Origin: Clostridiales bacterium
GTDB taxonomy: Bacteria > Bacillota > Clostridia > DUPQ01
DNA length: 63,250 nt
Assembly (NCBI GenBank): GCA_023145435.1
Contig: JAGLDS010000010.1
Coordinates: forward strand, 1-63,250
Direction of reading: 5' to 3'
Part shown: positions 34,977 through 43,636 of the stretch, piece after piece
Layout: each line of letters starts with the position of its first letter
How positions within the stretch are numbered: the stretch's first letter is position 1
Position numbers and translations under genes: made by a program
The notes under the pieces: generated by a model
Database searches by the model: none
What the model was told of the DNA's origin: nothing
What the model saw: the letters and a program-made list of their open reading frames with translations, nothing else

Positions 34977-36450
34977 TTATGGAAGAGTTAAAATATTAAA
35001 AATGTTAGAAGATGGTAAAATTTCTTCAGAGGATGCTTTGAAATTAATGGAAGTAATTGATGAGAAAAGCGAAAAAATAATCGAACCTATAAAATTAAAA
35101 AGCAATTCACACCAAAAAGCTAATATAGAAAATCATGCAGATGCAATTGAAGCAGAAGCCAATTTATTAGAAGATGAGGCTGATAAATTAGAGCAAGAAG
35201 CATATGAGGTTGAAAAACAAGCAGATGAAATGGAAACAAAAGCTGATGAACTTGAAGAAGAAACTGCAGGGAAAATAAGAGAAGAAGCGGATGAAATAAG
35301 AAAAAATGCGGATAGACTTAGAGAGAAAGCGGATGAAATAAGAGAAAAAGCAGATGAGAAAATTGATGAAATAGAAGAACTTCGAGATTCACTTGAAGAA
35401 AAATTTAAAGAACTCAATGAGAAAACTGAAAAATTAACCTCTGAAATAGGTGAAAAGGTTAATAAGAAATTAAAAGATATTAACTTTAGTAGAATTTTTG
35501 AAGGTGGTTTTTTTAAATTTGGGTTTGAAGTTGGTGAAGGTGAAGAAGTAAAAAAAGAGATTAATATTAAGGTCAATGAGGATATATCGGTTACTAATAG
35601 AAATGGTAGTATTAAATTGAATATAACCAAAGAACAACCATATGTAATATTTACTATAAGGTCAAAGCATGATGTCGATATGGTTATGGATGATATTATT
35701 TTTAAAAATGATAATAAATTAATAATTGACGCTACATTTGATGGTAAAGAAAATACACACAATAGAACAAAAGTAAGTATTGAAGTGTTTTTACCTGAAA
35801 TTGTACTAGGAGAAATAATAGCCAAAACCACTAATGGACGAGTAGAAATTGGAAATATTTCAGGTAATAGTATTCAGTGTAAATCAACTAATGGGAGACT
35901 TAATATTTATGACTTGACTGGAAAAAATATTGTTGCTAAATCCACTAATGGTCAAATTATCTGTTATCGTACTTCTAGTGATGATTTAAAAGCATCTACT
36001 ACTAATGGAGGTGTAAAAGCTGGAAAGAATGATAGTAAAATTCAGTTATTTAAAACAACTAATGGATCAGTAAATGCACATGATAATAAAGGGGATGAGA
36101 TTATATTAAAAACAACTAATGGTAGTATAAAGAGTTATAGAAATTTAGCAACTATTCATAATGCTTTAACTACTAATGCTGGAATTGCAATAAGTGAATT
36201 TTCTCCTAAAAATGAAAAGGCTAATGTTATTCTAAAAACAAGTAATGGCTCAGTATCTGTAACTAATAGAGAAGATGTGAAAATTGATTTTTCTGCTAGT
36301 TTAGGGAAAAACAAAAAAATCAGTGGAGATTTTTCAAAATATCACCAAAATGGGAAAGAGCATATTGGAACGGTTAAACGAGGAAGCGATTCTACTACAA
36401 GAGTTTTTATGCAGATTAAAACATCAATGGGAAATATATCCTTTAAATAA
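34969..36450 (+). CDS. Coiled-coil DUF4097-like protein with eight TNG repeats
   Basis: A 493-residue cytoplasmic-looking protein. Residues 1-33 repeat the helical hairpin of the previous gene (ILKMLEDGKISSEDALKLMEVI). Residues ~58-165 form a highly charged coiled coil rich in EADE/EKADEIR units. From 285 to about 445 eight copies of a ~20-residue unit headed by TTNG or STNG occur, predicting a beta-helix. The ATG at 34969 is preferred because GGAGG at 34956-34960 lies 8 bases upstream; an ATG at 34954 overlaps that site. It ends the operon. A scaffold or sensor role is inferred. Confidence 0.68.
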   Translation: MDNYGRVKILKMLEDGKISSEDALKLMEVIDEKSEKIIEPIKLKSNSHQKANIENHADAIEAEANLLEDEADKLEQEAYEVEKQADEMETKADELEEETAGKIREEADEIRKNADRLREKADEIREKADEKIDEIEELRDSLEEKFKELNEKTEKLTSEIGEKVNKKLKDINFSRIFEGGFFKFGFEVGEGEEVKKEINIKVNEDISVTNRNGSIKLNITKEQPYVIFTIRSKHDVDMVMDDIIFKNDNKLIIDATFDGKENTHNRTKVSIEVFLPEIVLGEIIAKTTNGRVEIGNISGNSIQCKSTNGRLNIYDLTGKNIVAKSTNGQIICYRTSSDDLKASTTNGGVKAGKNDSKIQLFKTTNGSVNAHDNKGDEIILKTTNGSIKSYRNLATIHNALTTNAGIAISEFSPKNEKANVILKTSNGSVSVTNREDVKIDFSASLGKNKKISGDFSKYHQNGKEHIGTVKRGSDSTTRVFMQIKTSMGNISFK

Positions 36451-36498
36451 GTAACTAAAAACTTAAAACATTGGCTTTATAGTGTGTGTGCAACATAA

Positions 36499-36527
36499 TT
36501 GACAAAGACTAAAAACAAATGTAAAAT
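36499..36527 (+). promoter_or_regulatory. Promoter of the acyl-CoA ligase gene
   Basis: TTGACA (36499-36504) and TAAAAT (36522-36527) with a 17-base spacer. Transcription would start near 36534. Confidence 0.75.
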
Positions 36528-36530
36528 TAT

Positions 36531-36557
36531 AACCAGGTAATAACTTATTACTTGGTT
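36531..36557 (+). other. 5'-terminal hairpin of the acyl-CoA ligase mRNA
   Basis: AACCAGGTAAT (36531-36541) pairs with ATTACTTGGTT (36547-36557), eleven pairs including one G-T, with a five-base loop. It begins at the predicted transcription start. The sequence after it is AT-rich but lacks a solid T run, so it is more likely an mRNA 5'-end stabiliser than a terminator. Confidence 0.55.
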
Positions 36558-36582
36558 ATAATTATTTTACAAGGAGAGGGAT

Positions 36583-38250
36583 ATGAAAAAGATTACAAAC
36601 ATTAAACAAATGGTTGCTTCAAAAGCACAGGAATTGCCAGATAGAGCTGCGTTTTCAACAATAGTTGACAATAAGTTAGTTGATGTTACATATGGGGAGT
36701 TTGCAAAGGATGTAGAAGCACTTGGTGAACAAATGATTAAAATGGATCTTAAAGATAAATTCATTGCTGTTATTGGGGAAAATCGTTATGAGTGGGTTGT
36801 TCCATATATTGCTACAGTTAATGGATTAGGAGTAGCTGTTCCACTTGATAAGGAATTAACGAAAGAAGAGATTTCTAACTTACTTACAAGATCAAATACT
36901 TCAGCTTTCTTTTATAGCGAAAAATATCAACACATAGTTGATTATACGAAAAAAAATGTTACTTGTGTTAAATATTATATATGTATGGATAAACCAAAAG
37001 ACGATAGTATATATATATACAATTGGATTGATCAAGGTAAAAAACTTGTAACTAAAGGAAGTAAAATTCATGAAGGGTTACCGATTGATGAAGATGCAAT
37101 GTCAATGCTAATTTACACATCAGGGACAACAGGCAATCCAAAAGGTGTTATGTTAAGTCATAGAAATATTATGACAGTTGTATACGGTGCGATACCTGCA
37201 ATGGTCATATCAGAGGAAGATACTGCTTTATCAATCTTACCAATTCATCACACATATGAATGTAGCTGTGGGTTCCTATACATGTTCTTTAAGGGCGCAA
37301 AAATTACATTCTGTAGAGGATTAAAATATTTTGGTGATGATATGAAAATTGCCAAACCTTCTATTGTTATGGTTGTTCCTCTTATTTTAGAAAGTATTTA
37401 CTCAAAAGTTATAAAAAAAGGTGGAACTAAAGTAAAAATCATGCTAAAAATCGTTGGCTTCTTAAATGCAATTGGTATTGATATTAGAAAGAAAATATTC
37501 CATAGTATACATGAATCATTTGGTGGAAATATTAGAACTCTTGTATCCGGAGCCTCTGCGTTGAACCCAAAAATTGCAAAAGCATTTGACACATGGGGAT
37601 TTAATATAGTTCAAGGTTATGGTTTAACTGAATGTGCACCATTAGCAACAGTTAACCATGTTGAATATAACAAACTTAGTTCAATTGGTTTACCAATTCC
37701 AGGTGTTGAAGTGAAAATTGATTCTCCTGAAGCTGATGGTATTGGTGAAATTATCATAAAAGGCGATAATGTTATGATTGGTTACTATAAGAATAAAGAA
37801 GAAACAGCTAAAGTAGTTAGAGATGGTTGGTTATTCTCAGGTGATTATGGTCGTATTGATAAAGATGGTTTCGTTTATATCACAGGTAGAAAGAAAAATA
37901 TCATTGTAACTAAAAATGGTAAGAATATATATCCAGAAGAAATTGAAGAAGTAATAAACAAAAGTGATTATATCTTAGAAAGTGTTGTTACAACAAAGGA
38001 TGAGGATATACTAGCTGATACGCAAATTGTTGCTTTGATTGTTCCTGACATGGATAATTTTGAAGAAGGGACATCAAAAGAAGACGTTGAATCAGCTATT
38101 AGAGATGAAATTAAAGATATGAATAAAAGTTTCCCAATTTCTAAGAAAATAAGAGATCTTGCACTATTTGATGAGCCATTCCAAAAAACTTCTACGAAGA
38201 AAATAAAAAGAGCTACAATTGGTGAAATCAAATATATCGGTATGGTTTAG
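36583..38250 (+). CDS. AMP-binding long-chain acyl-CoA synthetase/ligase
   Basis: A 555-residue adenylate-forming enzyme activating a carboxylic acid to its CoA thioester. The P-loop-like YTSGTTGNPKGVMLSHR is near 173-189, the adenine motif GYGLTECAP near 346, and the SGDYGRID and TGRKKNIIVTKNGKNIYPEE motifs lie in the C-terminal part. The chain length preferred is not evident. GGAGAGGG precedes the ATG. A radical SAM gene follows after 18 bases. Confidence 0.9.
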   Translation: MKKITNIKQMVASKAQELPDRAAFSTIVDNKLVDVTYGEFAKDVEALGEQMIKMDLKDKFIAVIGENRYEWVVPYIATVNGLGVAVPLDKELTKEEISNLLTRSNTSAFFYSEKYQHIVDYTKKNVTCVKYYICMDKPKDDSIYIYNWIDQGKKLVTKGSKIHEGLPIDEDAMSMLIYTSGTTGNPKGVMLSHRNIMTVVYGAIPAMVISEEDTALSILPIHHTYECSCGFLYMFFKGAKITFCRGLKYFGDDMKIAKPSIVMVVPLILESIYSKVIKKGGTKVKIMLKIVGFLNAIGIDIRKKIFHSIHESFGGNIRTLVSGASALNPKIAKAFDTWGFNIVQGYGLTECAPLATVNHVEYNKLSSIGLPIPGVEVKIDSPEADGIGEIIIKGDNVMIGYYKNKEETAKVVRDGWLFSGDYGRIDKDGFVYITGRKKNIIVTKNGKNIYPEEIEEVINKSDYILESVVTTKDEDILADTQIVALIVPDMDNFEEGTSKEDVESAIRDEIKDMNKSFPISKKIRDLALFDEPFQKTSTKKIKRATIGEIKYIGMV

Positions 38251-38268
38251 TATGATATAATTAATGGT

Positions 38269-39162
38269 ATGTTAGATGAGATACCTTCAAAAAACATCAT
38301 AATGAAAAATAAGCATCCCGAGTACTGGTTTGGTCATGACTATAATATGAATTTGTACAAGGGGTGTTTTCATGGATGCATTTATTGTGATTCTAGAAGT
38401 GACTGTTATCAGATTGATAATTTTGATGAAGTTTCAATTAAAAAAGATGCTATAGCAATTATAAAAAGGCAATTAAGTGGATTCAGACATGTTGGAGTTA
38501 TTGGTACAGGTTCTATGTCAGATCCATATAATTCATATGAAAAGGAATATAAACTAACAAAAAAAGCTTTAATTCTAATTGAAAAATATGGATTTGGTGT
38601 GGGAATTTCTACAAAAAGCAATTTAGTTGCACGAGATATAAATATTTTAAGAAGAATACAACAAAAAGCACCAGTAACAATTTGTTTAACAATAACAGCT
38701 GCAGATGATGAAGTGTGTAAAAGAATTGAGCCAAATGTATCACTATCTTCAGAGCGATTTGAAGTATTAAGAAAATTATCAGATGAAGGTATATATTGTG
38801 GAATTTTGATGATGCCATTATTGCCTGGGATTACAGGAAATATAGAAAATGTTAGAGAAATTATTTTCTTAGCTAAGAGAGCAAAAGTAGATTTTATTTA
38901 TCCTTCATTTGGATTTACAATGAGAGATGGTAATAGAGAATACCTCTATCACCACCTAGATAAACACTATCCAGGATATAAAGAGAAGTATATAAAATTA
39001 TATGGTGATAAGTATGTGTGTAATATTCCAAAAGCAAAAGAGATAAGAAACCAGTTTATAAAAGATTGTAATAACTCCAAGATTTCTTATGAAATGGATG
39101 ATATTATAAAAAAAAGTAAAGACACTGTTTCTAGAAAACAATTAATGTTTTTTGAAAACTGA
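38269..39162 (+). CDS. Radical SAM protein, spore-photoproduct-lyase-like
   Basis: A 297-residue enzyme. C33-x3-C37-x2-C40 (YKGCFHGCIYCDSR) is the 4Fe-4S radical SAM site, of the CX3CX2C type. GTGSMSDPYN and the later LMMPLLPGITGN segment match the SplB-like group that includes many uncharacterised small proteins. It lacks the extra features of true spore photoproduct lyase that I would look for, so DNA repair is not claimed. The Shine-Dalgarno is weak. Confidence 0.8.
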   Translation: MLDEIPSKNIIMKNKHPEYWFGHDYNMNLYKGCFHGCIYCDSRSDCYQIDNFDEVSIKKDAIAIIKRQLSGFRHVGVIGTGSMSDPYNSYEKEYKLTKKALILIEKYGFGVGISTKSNLVARDINILRRIQQKAPVTICLTITAADDEVCKRIEPNVSLSSERFEVLRKLSDEGIYCGILMMPLLPGITGNIENVREIIFLAKRAKVDFIYPSFGFTMRDGNREYLYHHLDKHYPGYKEKYIKLYGDKYVCNIPKAKEIRNQFIKDCNNSKISYEMDDIIKKSKDTVSRKQLMFFEN

Positions 39163-39193
39163 TAAAAGATATCAAAAAAAGGGAGAGGTTAAA

Positions 39194-40453
39194 ATGATTG
39201 AAGCCATTAGCAAAAAAGAAATTATTTACTTAAGAGATTTGGCGAAAAAACAAGCAGAATATGCGAATCATGATATTATGCAACAAAGAGAAAAAGCATG
39301 GTATACCCATAATCACTTAAAAGGTGGGAAACCAATGGTAATTATGGAAATGGCTTCTTTCAGAGATGATTTATTGCCACCATTACTCTGTGAAAATGAT
39401 ATGGCTAGAGAATTAGAAATGCAATTGTTAATGAATAATATTAATTATGAAAAGGTAAATGATGATAAAGTCATGCCAAACTTTATTAATGTTAAACATA
39501 AAATTAATATGAGAGAATTAAATATTGAAAGGCATATTCACAGAGCAAAAGATGGAAAGGGTCGAGCTATAGGGTATGCTATGGATCATCCAATTACTGA
39601 CTTAAAAGATGATTTTCATTTAATAGAACGTTCAGATTATAGCTATGACGAAAAATATACTAAGGAGAATTTTGATTTTGTTAGCGAATTAGTAGGTGAT
39701 ATTTTACCAATTAGACTATATAATGATTCGCTTTTATGGTTTATTTCACTTACTGCTAGAATTGTAAATATAATGGGTCTTGAACGATTAATGTATTCAA
39801 TGGTTGATTATCCTGAATTAACACATAAACTATTTGATTTTATAACTACTGATTCAATAGAGTATATTAAGTGGCAACAAGAAAATAATTTGTTAACACT
39901 TAATAATGGAAATCACTTTTCTGGAGCTGGTAGTTATGGTTTTACCAATGAATTACCCACAGAAGAATATAAAAAAACAGGACATATAACCCCTAAAGAT
40001 TTATGGGTTAATATGAATTCACAAGAAAGCGTAGGGATTTCACCTTCAATGTATGAAGAATTTGTATATCCTAGTTTTGAAAGAGTAGCTAAGTTGTTTG
40101 GGCAAGTTTATTATGGTTGCTGTGAACCTGTTCATGAAATTTGGGAATCAAATCTAAAAGATTTACCTAATTTAAGAAAAGTATCAATATCTCCATGGTG
40201 TGATGAAAAGTATATGGGACAACAGCTTAAAGGGAGCAATATGATTTACTCAAGAAAACCAAGCCCTAACTATATAGGAGTTGGAAAATTTGATGAGCCG
40301 GCTTTTAGAGAGCATATAGCATATACTCTGAAACAAGCAAAGGGATGTCAAAGTGAGATTATATTTAGAGATATATATACTCTGACAAACGAACCATGGA
40401 AAGCAAAACGAGCTGTTGAAATTGTAAGAGAACAAATTGAGAAGCAATGGTAA
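39194..40453 (+). CDS. URO-D superfamily protein, paralogue 3 (Cys-Cys-Glu type)
   Basis: A 419-residue TIM-barrel protein, longer than the other two paralogues. At the metal position it has G-C309-C310-E311-P and then PNLRKVSISPWCD, as in a group of URO-D-like proteins common in Firmicutes. No corrinoid partner is seen. The ATG at 39194 follows GGGAGAGG; an in-frame ATG inside the preceding gene would add 14 residues and lacks a site. A terminator follows. Confidence 0.78.
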   Translation: MIEAISKKEIIYLRDLAKKQAEYANHDIMQQREKAWYTHNHLKGGKPMVIMEMASFRDDLLPPLLCENDMARELEMQLLMNNINYEKVNDDKVMPNFINVKHKINMRELNIERHIHRAKDGKGRAIGYAMDHPITDLKDDFHLIERSDYSYDEKYTKENFDFVSELVGDILPIRLYNDSLLWFISLTARIVNIMGLERLMYSMVDYPELTHKLFDFITTDSIEYIKWQQENNLLTLNNGNHFSGAGSYGFTNELPTEEYKKTGHITPKDLWVNMNSQESVGISPSMYEEFVYPSFERVAKLFGQVYYGCCEPVHEIWESNLKDLPNLRKVSISPWCDEKYMGQQLKGSNMIYSRKPSPNYIGVGKFDEPAFREHIAYTLKQAKGCQSEIIFRDIYTLTNEPWKAKRAVEIVREQIEKQW

Positions 40454-40471
40454 AATTATATTTGTTATGTA

Positions 40472-40497
40472 AACCACCAAAATTGGTGGTTTTTTTA
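40472..40497 (+). terminator. Terminator after URO-D paralogue 3
   Basis: AACCACCAA (40472-40480) pairs with TTGGTGGTT (40483-40491), followed by a T run to 40497. Confidence 0.88.
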
Positions 40498-40510
40498 TTT
40501 AGAAAAAAAG

Positions 40511-40562
40511 CATCATACAAAAACATCATACAAAAACAACATACAAAAACACAATATAAAAA
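40511..40562 (+). repeat. Four tandem 13-base repeats upstream of vapBC
   Basis: The unit CATCATACAAAAA occurs twice exactly, then as CAACATACAAAAA and as CACAATATAAAAA. The array lies between the terminator of the previous gene and the vapBC promoter. It could hold binding sites or be slippage-derived. It is not a CRISPR array, as there are no spacers. Confidence 0.7.
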
Positions 40563-40569
40563 ATAGTAT

Positions 40570-40598
40570 TTGACAAGCATAAAAAAAAGAAGTAAAAT
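40570..40598 (+). promoter_or_regulatory. Promoter of vapBC
   Basis: TTGACA (40570-40575) and TAAAAT (40593-40598) with a 17-base spacer, just before the antitoxin start. Confidence 0.78.
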
Positions 40599-40615
40599 AT
40601 GTATGAAGGGATGTG

Positions 40616-40828
40616 ATGAAGATAAGAACTACACTTAACATATCCGATAATGTGATTAGAGAAGCAGAGATTGCTTATAAAACAACCAATAGGTCAAAGG
40701 CGGTTGAAATGGCATTGAAAGATGCTATTCGATATAAAAAAATACAAATGATGAAAAGTCTTAAAGGTAACATCGAATTTGATGAAAATACCTTGAAAGA
40801 CTCAAGGAGCAAAGACAGGTATGAGTAG
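40616..40828 (+). CDS. vapB: VapB-type antitoxin
   Basis: A 70-residue protein. The N-terminal KIRTTLNISDNVIREAEIAYKTTNRSKAVEMAL is a ribbon-helix-helix DNA-binding domain as in VapB; the charged C-terminal tail would wrap the toxin. A GTG three bases earlier is a possible start. It overlaps vapC by 8 bases. Autorepression with VapC at the promoter is usual for the family. Confidence 0.85.
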   Translation: MKIRTTLNISDNVIREAEIAYKTTNRSKAVEMALKDAIRYKKIQMMKSLKGNIEFDENTLKDSRSKDRYE

Positions 40829-41210
40829 GAAGATTTTAGTTGACACATCTATTTGGGTTAGCTACTTCAAAAATGATCCCTCCACAACTGTTTTTATTGA
40901 AAAAAATCTTTTTACAAAAGAAATTTACATCACGGGTCCTATCATAACTGAATTGTTAGACGGGGCAAAAGGCACTAAAGAAAAAGAGCGGCTCCAATAT
41001 AGCATTGGAGCCGTTAATAACCTAAATGTAACCGTAGAAGATTGGATTCTAGCAGGCAAATTAATGTCTGATATGAGAACACAAGGGAAGATCCTAAATA
41101 AGACAGATGCAGTTATTGCCTCTGTTGCAATTAATAATAATTGTGAGCTTCTAAGTATGGATGAAGGGTTACAAAATGTTAATTTAATTAAAAAAGCTCA
41201 AATCTCATAA
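40821..41210 (+). CDS. vapC: VapC-type PIN-domain ribonuclease toxin
   Basis: A 129-residue PIN-domain protein with the acidic residues D8, E44, D96 and D114 in the right order (VDTSIW, TELLDG, TDAVIA, SMDEG). VapC toxins cut RNA, often initiator tRNA or 23S rRNA. All active-site residues are present, so the toxin should be functional. The coding sequence contains a strong 10-base inverted repeat at 40989-41013. Confidence 0.9.
   Translation: MSRKILVDTSIWVSYFKNDPSTTVFIEKNLFTKEIYITGPIITELLDGAKGTKEKERLQYSIGAVNNLNVTVEDWILAGKLMSDMRTQGKILNKTDAVIASVAINNNCELLSMDEGLQNVNLIKKAQIS
40989..41013 (+). repeat. Perfect inverted repeat inside vapC
   Basis: CGGCTCCAAT (40989-40998) and ATTGGAGCCG (41004-41013) with a five-base loop. 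It is the most GC-rich hairpin in the region and would fold in the vapC mRNA. Confidence 0.6.
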
Positions 41211-41240
41211 TGATGAGTTGAGACAATATATCCCCCTAAA

Positions 41241-41270
41241 AATCACCAACAATTATTGGTGATTTTTTAT
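41241..41270 (+). terminator. Terminator after vapC
   Basis: AATCACCAA (41241-41249) pairs with TTGGTGATT (41256-41264), followed by T-rich sequence. The T run abuts the -35 box of the next promoter. Confidence 0.85.
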
Positions 41271-41298
41271 TGAATCGATTACTTAATTAACATATAAT
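41270..41298 (+). promoter_or_regulatory. Promoter of pcrA
   Basis: TTGAAT (41270-41275) and TATAAT (41293-41298) with a 17-base spacer. Confidence 0.72.
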
Positions 41299-41328
41299 AA
41301 GGATACTTCAATAATCAAGAGGAGATAT

Positions 41329-43548
41329 ATGGAAAAATACATTAAAAATTTAAATGAGCAGCAATTAAAAGCGGTATTAGCAAAAGATGGTCCTATTCTA
41401 GTCCTAGCTGGTGCAGGTAGTGGAAAAACAAGAGTGTTAACAAGCAGGATTGCATATTTAGTTAAAGAAAAAAAGGTACATCCTGCAAGTGTTTTAGCTA
41501 TTACTTTTACTAATAAAGCAGCAAAAGAAATGAGAATAAGGGTTGAGGATTTACTTGATAATACTATGTATTTTGGATGGATAGGTACATTTCACTCAAT
41601 GTGTGTAAAAATGTTACGTCAATTCTGTGAACAGGCACTACCATATAATAAGCAATTTATGATATATGATAGTGATGATAAGAAGATTGTAATTAAGGAT
41701 TGTCTCAAAGAATTGGATATTGATAGTAAAATGTATTCACCAAAAATGATTGCTCATCACATAAGTAGTGCGAAAAATGAATTGTTAACACCAAAAATGT
41801 ATGAAAAAAAACACGTTGCTGACTATCAAATGAGTATAATCTCAAAAATATATACACTCTATCAACATAAATTAGAAGAAAATAACGCGATGGATTTTGA
41901 TGATCTAATTTTTAATACAGTTTTGATGCTGGAAAATAATGAAAATATTAGAAATTATTTTCAACAATCATTTCGCTATATTTTAATTGATGAATATCAA
42001 GATACTAATGAAGCACAGTATAGATTTGCAGAAATACTAGCTAGAAAACATAATAATATTTTTGTAGTAGGCGATGATGATCAGTCTATCTATGGTTGGC
42101 GTGGAGCTAATATAAAAAATATTTTAAATTTTGAACATGATTTTAAAGGTTGCCAAGTTGTTAAACTTGAACAAAATTACAGATCTACTTCAAATATTTT
42201 AGATGCTGCTAATGCAGTTATAAAACATAATGTAGGGCGAAAAGGGAAAAACTTATGGACTGATCAGGGTAAAGGAGAAAAAATCCACTACCAGAAAGCA
42301 TATAACGGTGTAAATGAAGCATTAATTGTAGCAACTGAAATTAAAAAATTATGTGATAAAGATTTCGAATGTAATCAAATTGCTGTACTTTATAGAACCA
42401 ATGCTCAATCGAGAAGTATTGAATTAGCATTGTCAAAAAGTAGTATTCCTTATAGAGTATATGGAAGTTTAAGTTTCTATTCTAGAAAAGAAGTAAAGGA
42501 TGTTTTAGCCTACTTAAAGTTAATTTTAAATGAACATGATGATTTACAATTCAAAAGAACTATTAATGAGCCAAAAAGGGGAATAGGAAAAACTACTATG
42601 ACTCGTGTGGAACAGATTGCAATTGTTGAAGGAAAATCTATGTATGAAATTGCATCTTTGGCTGATAAATATTCTACATTAAAAACAGCTGCTAATAAAT
42701 TACGACAATTTATTAAAATGATAGAAGGATTAAAAGCAACAGAAAAATCAGGAACATTAGAAGAATTGTATGATCAAGTTATGACTCAAACTAATATCTT
42801 AGGTAATTATAATTTGGTAAATACAATTGAAAGTAGAAGTAGAATTGAAAACATTAAAGAATTAAAAAGTGCCATTGTAAACTATGTAGATGAATTTTAT
42901 GAAGAAAATGGGCAAGTTGCTAAATTAGAAGACTTCTTAGCTGCTTGTACCTTAGCAACTGATCAGGACAATAAACAACAGCAAAAAGAAGTTACAATTA
43001 TGACACTGCATGCCGCAAAAGGTTTAGAGTTTTCTGTTGTGTTTATAACTGGTTTGGAAGAGGGTTTATTTCCAAGTATGATGTCTTTTGAATCTGAAAG
43101 CAAGATTGAAGAAGAAAGAAGACTTTGCTATGTGGGAATTACTAGAGCTAAAGAAAAACTGTACCTTTTAAATGCAAGTGAGAGAACTATTTATGGGAAA
43201 ACACAACATTATCAAGATTCTAGATTTCTTAATGAAGTTCCCTCAAATTTTATTAATAGAAATAAAAAACAAAAAAGAAGTAAAAAAAGTGTTTTTTCAC
43301 AAACAAATAAAACTACACAAATTTCAATTACTCGCGGGGGAAAGGCAATAGATATTGCAGGGTATAAAGCTATACAAGGAGAAATAATCGATGTTTGTGT
43401 AGGTGATCGTATTTTACATAAGAAATATGGTGAAGGAACCATTGAAAAAGTATCTGGTGAAAATAATGATAAAGTATATGAGATAGTTTTTGATATGGGT
43501 GATAAAAAACGATTCATGGCAGCTTTTACAAAACTTAAGAAAATATAA
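41329..43548 (+). CDS. pcrA: ATP-dependent DNA helicase PcrA (UvrD family)
   Basis: A 739-residue superfamily-1A helicase moving 3' to 5'. Walker A is GAGSGKTRVL near 26-35, motif II is DEYQDTN, motif III is GDDDQSIYGWRGA, and motif VI is VGITRAKEKLYL. The C-terminal YGEGTIEKVSGENNDK is the Tudor-like end of PcrA that contacts RNA polymerase. It acts in repair and in clearing replication-transcription conflicts. Its own promoter lies directly upstream. Confidence 0.93.
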   Translation: MEKYIKNLNEQQLKAVLAKDGPILVLAGAGSGKTRVLTSRIAYLVKEKKVHPASVLAITFTNKAAKEMRIRVEDLLDNTMYFGWIGTFHSMCVKMLRQFCEQALPYNKQFMIYDSDDKKIVIKDCLKELDIDSKMYSPKMIAHHISSAKNELLTPKMYEKKHVADYQMSIISKIYTLYQHKLEENNAMDFDDLIFNTVLMLENNENIRNYFQQSFRYILIDEYQDTNEAQYRFAEILARKHNNIFVVGDDDQSIYGWRGANIKNILNFEHDFKGCQVVKLEQNYRSTSNILDAANAVIKHNVGRKGKNLWTDQGKGEKIHYQKAYNGVNEALIVATEIKKLCDKDFECNQIAVLYRTNAQSRSIELALSKSSIPYRVYGSLSFYSRKEVKDVLAYLKLILNEHDDLQFKRTINEPKRGIGKTTMTRVEQIAIVEGKSMYEIASLADKYSTLKTAANKLRQFIKMIEGLKATEKSGTLEELYDQVMTQTNILGNYNLVNTIESRSRIENIKELKSAIVNYVDEFYEENGQVAKLEDFLAACTLATDQDNKQQQKEVTIMTLHAAKGLEFSVVFITGLEEGLFPSMMSFESESKIEEERRLCYVGITRAKEKLYLLNASERTIYGKTQHYQDSRFLNEVPSNFINRNKKQKRSKKSVFSQTNKTTQISITRGGKAIDIAGYKAIQGEIIDVCVGDRILHKKYGEGTIEKVSGENNDKVYEIVFDMGDKKRFMAAFTKLKKI

Positions 43549-43636
43549 TTTGCTATTTAATTCATTTTTGTTAGACTATATGCATAAGGAAAGAAAATAA
43601 AATATTTTAAACGTTTAAGTGGAAAAAAATATATTT

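Noticed and set aside
35133-35831. 232-codon open frame on the minus strand
   Set aside because: It is the mirror of the coiled-coil repeats of the plus-strand gene; its Ser/Phe/Leu-rich product is typical of an antisense shadow of GAA/GAT codons.
40511-40562. Tandem repeats considered as a CRISPR array
   Set aside because: Units are 13 bases, directly adjacent, without spacers or cas genes.
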